NCBI RefSeq assembly: GCF_023503965.1
Contig: NZ_CP097298.1
Span: forward strand, 434,001 to 498,000
Direction of reading: 5' to 3'
Source of the DNA: Brevundimonas albigilva
GTDB taxonomy: Bacteria; Pseudomonadota; Alphaproteobacteria; Caulobacterales; Caulobacteraceae
Length of the DNA stretch: 64,000 bases
Positions 63,419 through 64,000 of this stretch are shown here, one piece after another. The translations under genes were made by a program, and so were the position numbers. The notes below the pieces were generated by a model. That model worked only from the letters and a program-made list of their open reading frames with translations. It had not been told where the DNA came from and did no database searches. The stretch's first letter is position 1. Every line of letters begins with the position of its first letter.

Positions 63419-63856
63419 CTATTGCGTCGACTGGTCTTCGCCGACCAGGGCGACACTGTAGAAGCCGTTGTCCTGCAGGGCGTTCATGACTTGCATGAAG
63501 TCGCCGTAGCGGACGTTCTGGTCGCCGCGGATGAAGATCCGCTCGTCGGCGGGGTTACGGCTGCCGATCTGGTCGGTCAGGTCCTGCCCCAGCGAACCCA
63601 CGTCGGTCCGGAAATCGCCCACGAAGACGTCGCCGTCGTTCTGGATCGAAATATAGACCGGCTTCGGCGGATTCGGGGCCGGCTTGGCGACCGCGATCGG
63701 AAGTTCCACTGGCACCGACACGGTGGCGAGCGGAGCCGCCACCATGAAGATGATCAGGAGGACCAGCATGACATCAACGAAAGGCGTAACGTTGATCTCG
63801 CTGTTGGCCTCGATCTGGTACTTGCCACCGCCGCCGGATGAAAGCTTGGCGGCCAT
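63419..63856 (-). CDS. exbD: biopolymer transport protein ExbD
   Basis: A 145-residue motor subunit with one membrane helix carrying the proton-pathway Asp (EINVTPFVDVMLVLLIIFMVAAPL, Asp in FVDVM) and a periplasmic domain (ISIQNDGDVFVGD, RIFIRGDQNVRYGDFMQVMNALQDNG). It sits between exbB and tonB. Confidence 0.96.
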   Translation of the reverse strand: MAAKLSSGGGGKYQIEANSEINVTPFVDVMLVLLIIFMVAAPLATVSVPVELPIAVAKPAPNPPKPVYISIQNDGDVFVGDFRTDVGSLGQDLTDQIGSRNPADERIFIRGDQNVRYGDFMQVMNALQDNGFYSVALVGEDQSTQ

Positions 63857-63861
63857 CTGGA

Positions 63862-64000
63862 TTACGCCCCCTTGTCGAGTTGACGCGAGATGCCGTTGAT
63901 CAGTTCAGCGTTGAAGCCGTCCGCACGGGTGCCGTAGGCGGCGATGCGGGTGTTGAAGTAGTTATAGAAGATAACCGCCGGGATAGCGGCGAAGAGGCCG
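63862..64000 (-). CDS. exbB: biopolymer transport protein ExbB, 3' end (truncated by window)
   Basis: Only the C-terminal 45 residues are present: the end of a membrane helix (GLFAAIPAVIFYNYF), then NTRIAAYGTRADGFNAELINGISRQLDKGA, the typical MotA/TolQ/ExbB C-terminal tail. The start lies beyond 64000. First gene of exbB-exbD-tonB. Confidence 0.9.
   Translation of the reverse strand, partial: GLFAAIPAVIFYNYFNTRIAAYGTRADGFNAELINGISRQLDKGA

Overview
The window looks like a chromosomal segment of a high-GC alphaproteobacterium of the order Caulobacterales, most likely Brevundimonas or a close relative. The reasons are the gene order phoR-pstC-pstA-pstB-phoU-phoB without pstS, a methionine synthase split into two genes, an extracellular-lipoprotein/TonB-receptor/type II secretion block like that described in Caulobacter crescentus, three TonB-dependent receptors, a tRNA-His with discriminator base A73, and a Caulobacter-type promoter. 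No phage, plasmid, IS element, CRISPR array or rRNA was seen.

Layout. 1-4.6 kb: three broken membrane-protein genes of a MoxR/DUF58-type cluster. 4.7-10.6 kb: a methionine-cycle operon (ArsR-methyltransferase regulator behind a perfect 26-bp palindrome, metF, split metH). 10.6-22.7 kb: a large TonB receptor, small secreted proteins, an MBL hydrolase, a DUF1499 protein, an acyl-CoA ligase, a uridine-kinase-like protein, a 571-bp non-coding stretch and a fused SerB-SerA enzyme. 22.9-30.7 kb: hslO and the phosphate regulon core phoR-pstCAB-phoU-phoB with two clear Pho boxes. 30.8-34.9 kb: an MHYT hybrid kinase, rplY, pth and a DUF3175 protein. 34.9-39.3 kb: a probable copper cluster (DUF2946-like, TonB receptor, PepSY protein, PCu(A)C chaperone). 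39.4-41.7 kb: fadE. 41.7-56.5 kb, all on the minus strand: an ElpS-like lipoprotein, a TonB receptor and gspC-D-E-F-G-H-I-J-K-L-M. 56.7-62.4 kb: small membrane and lipoprotein genes, an M28 peptidase, ligA, a DUF2147 protein and an aldo/keto reductase. 62.5-64 kb: tRNA-His and tonB-exbD-exbB, the last cut by the window end.

Connections. The TonB-ExbBD genes could energise the three TonB receptors. The phosphate genes and the ElpS/TonB-receptor/T2SS block may form one phosphate-scavenging programme: the regulator operon has Pho boxes, and the equivalent block in Caulobacter is phosphate-regulated. The sequence does not give a convincing Pho box for the T2SS block itself.

Caveat. At least 18 coding frames are interrupted by single-base shifts, including metF, metH, pstA and ligA, usually in or beside short G/C runs. 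This looks like uncorrected indel error in the assembly rather than gene decay. Frameshifted genes are described as the protein they would encode if repaired. Shift density is highest in the first 4.6 kb (seven shifts).
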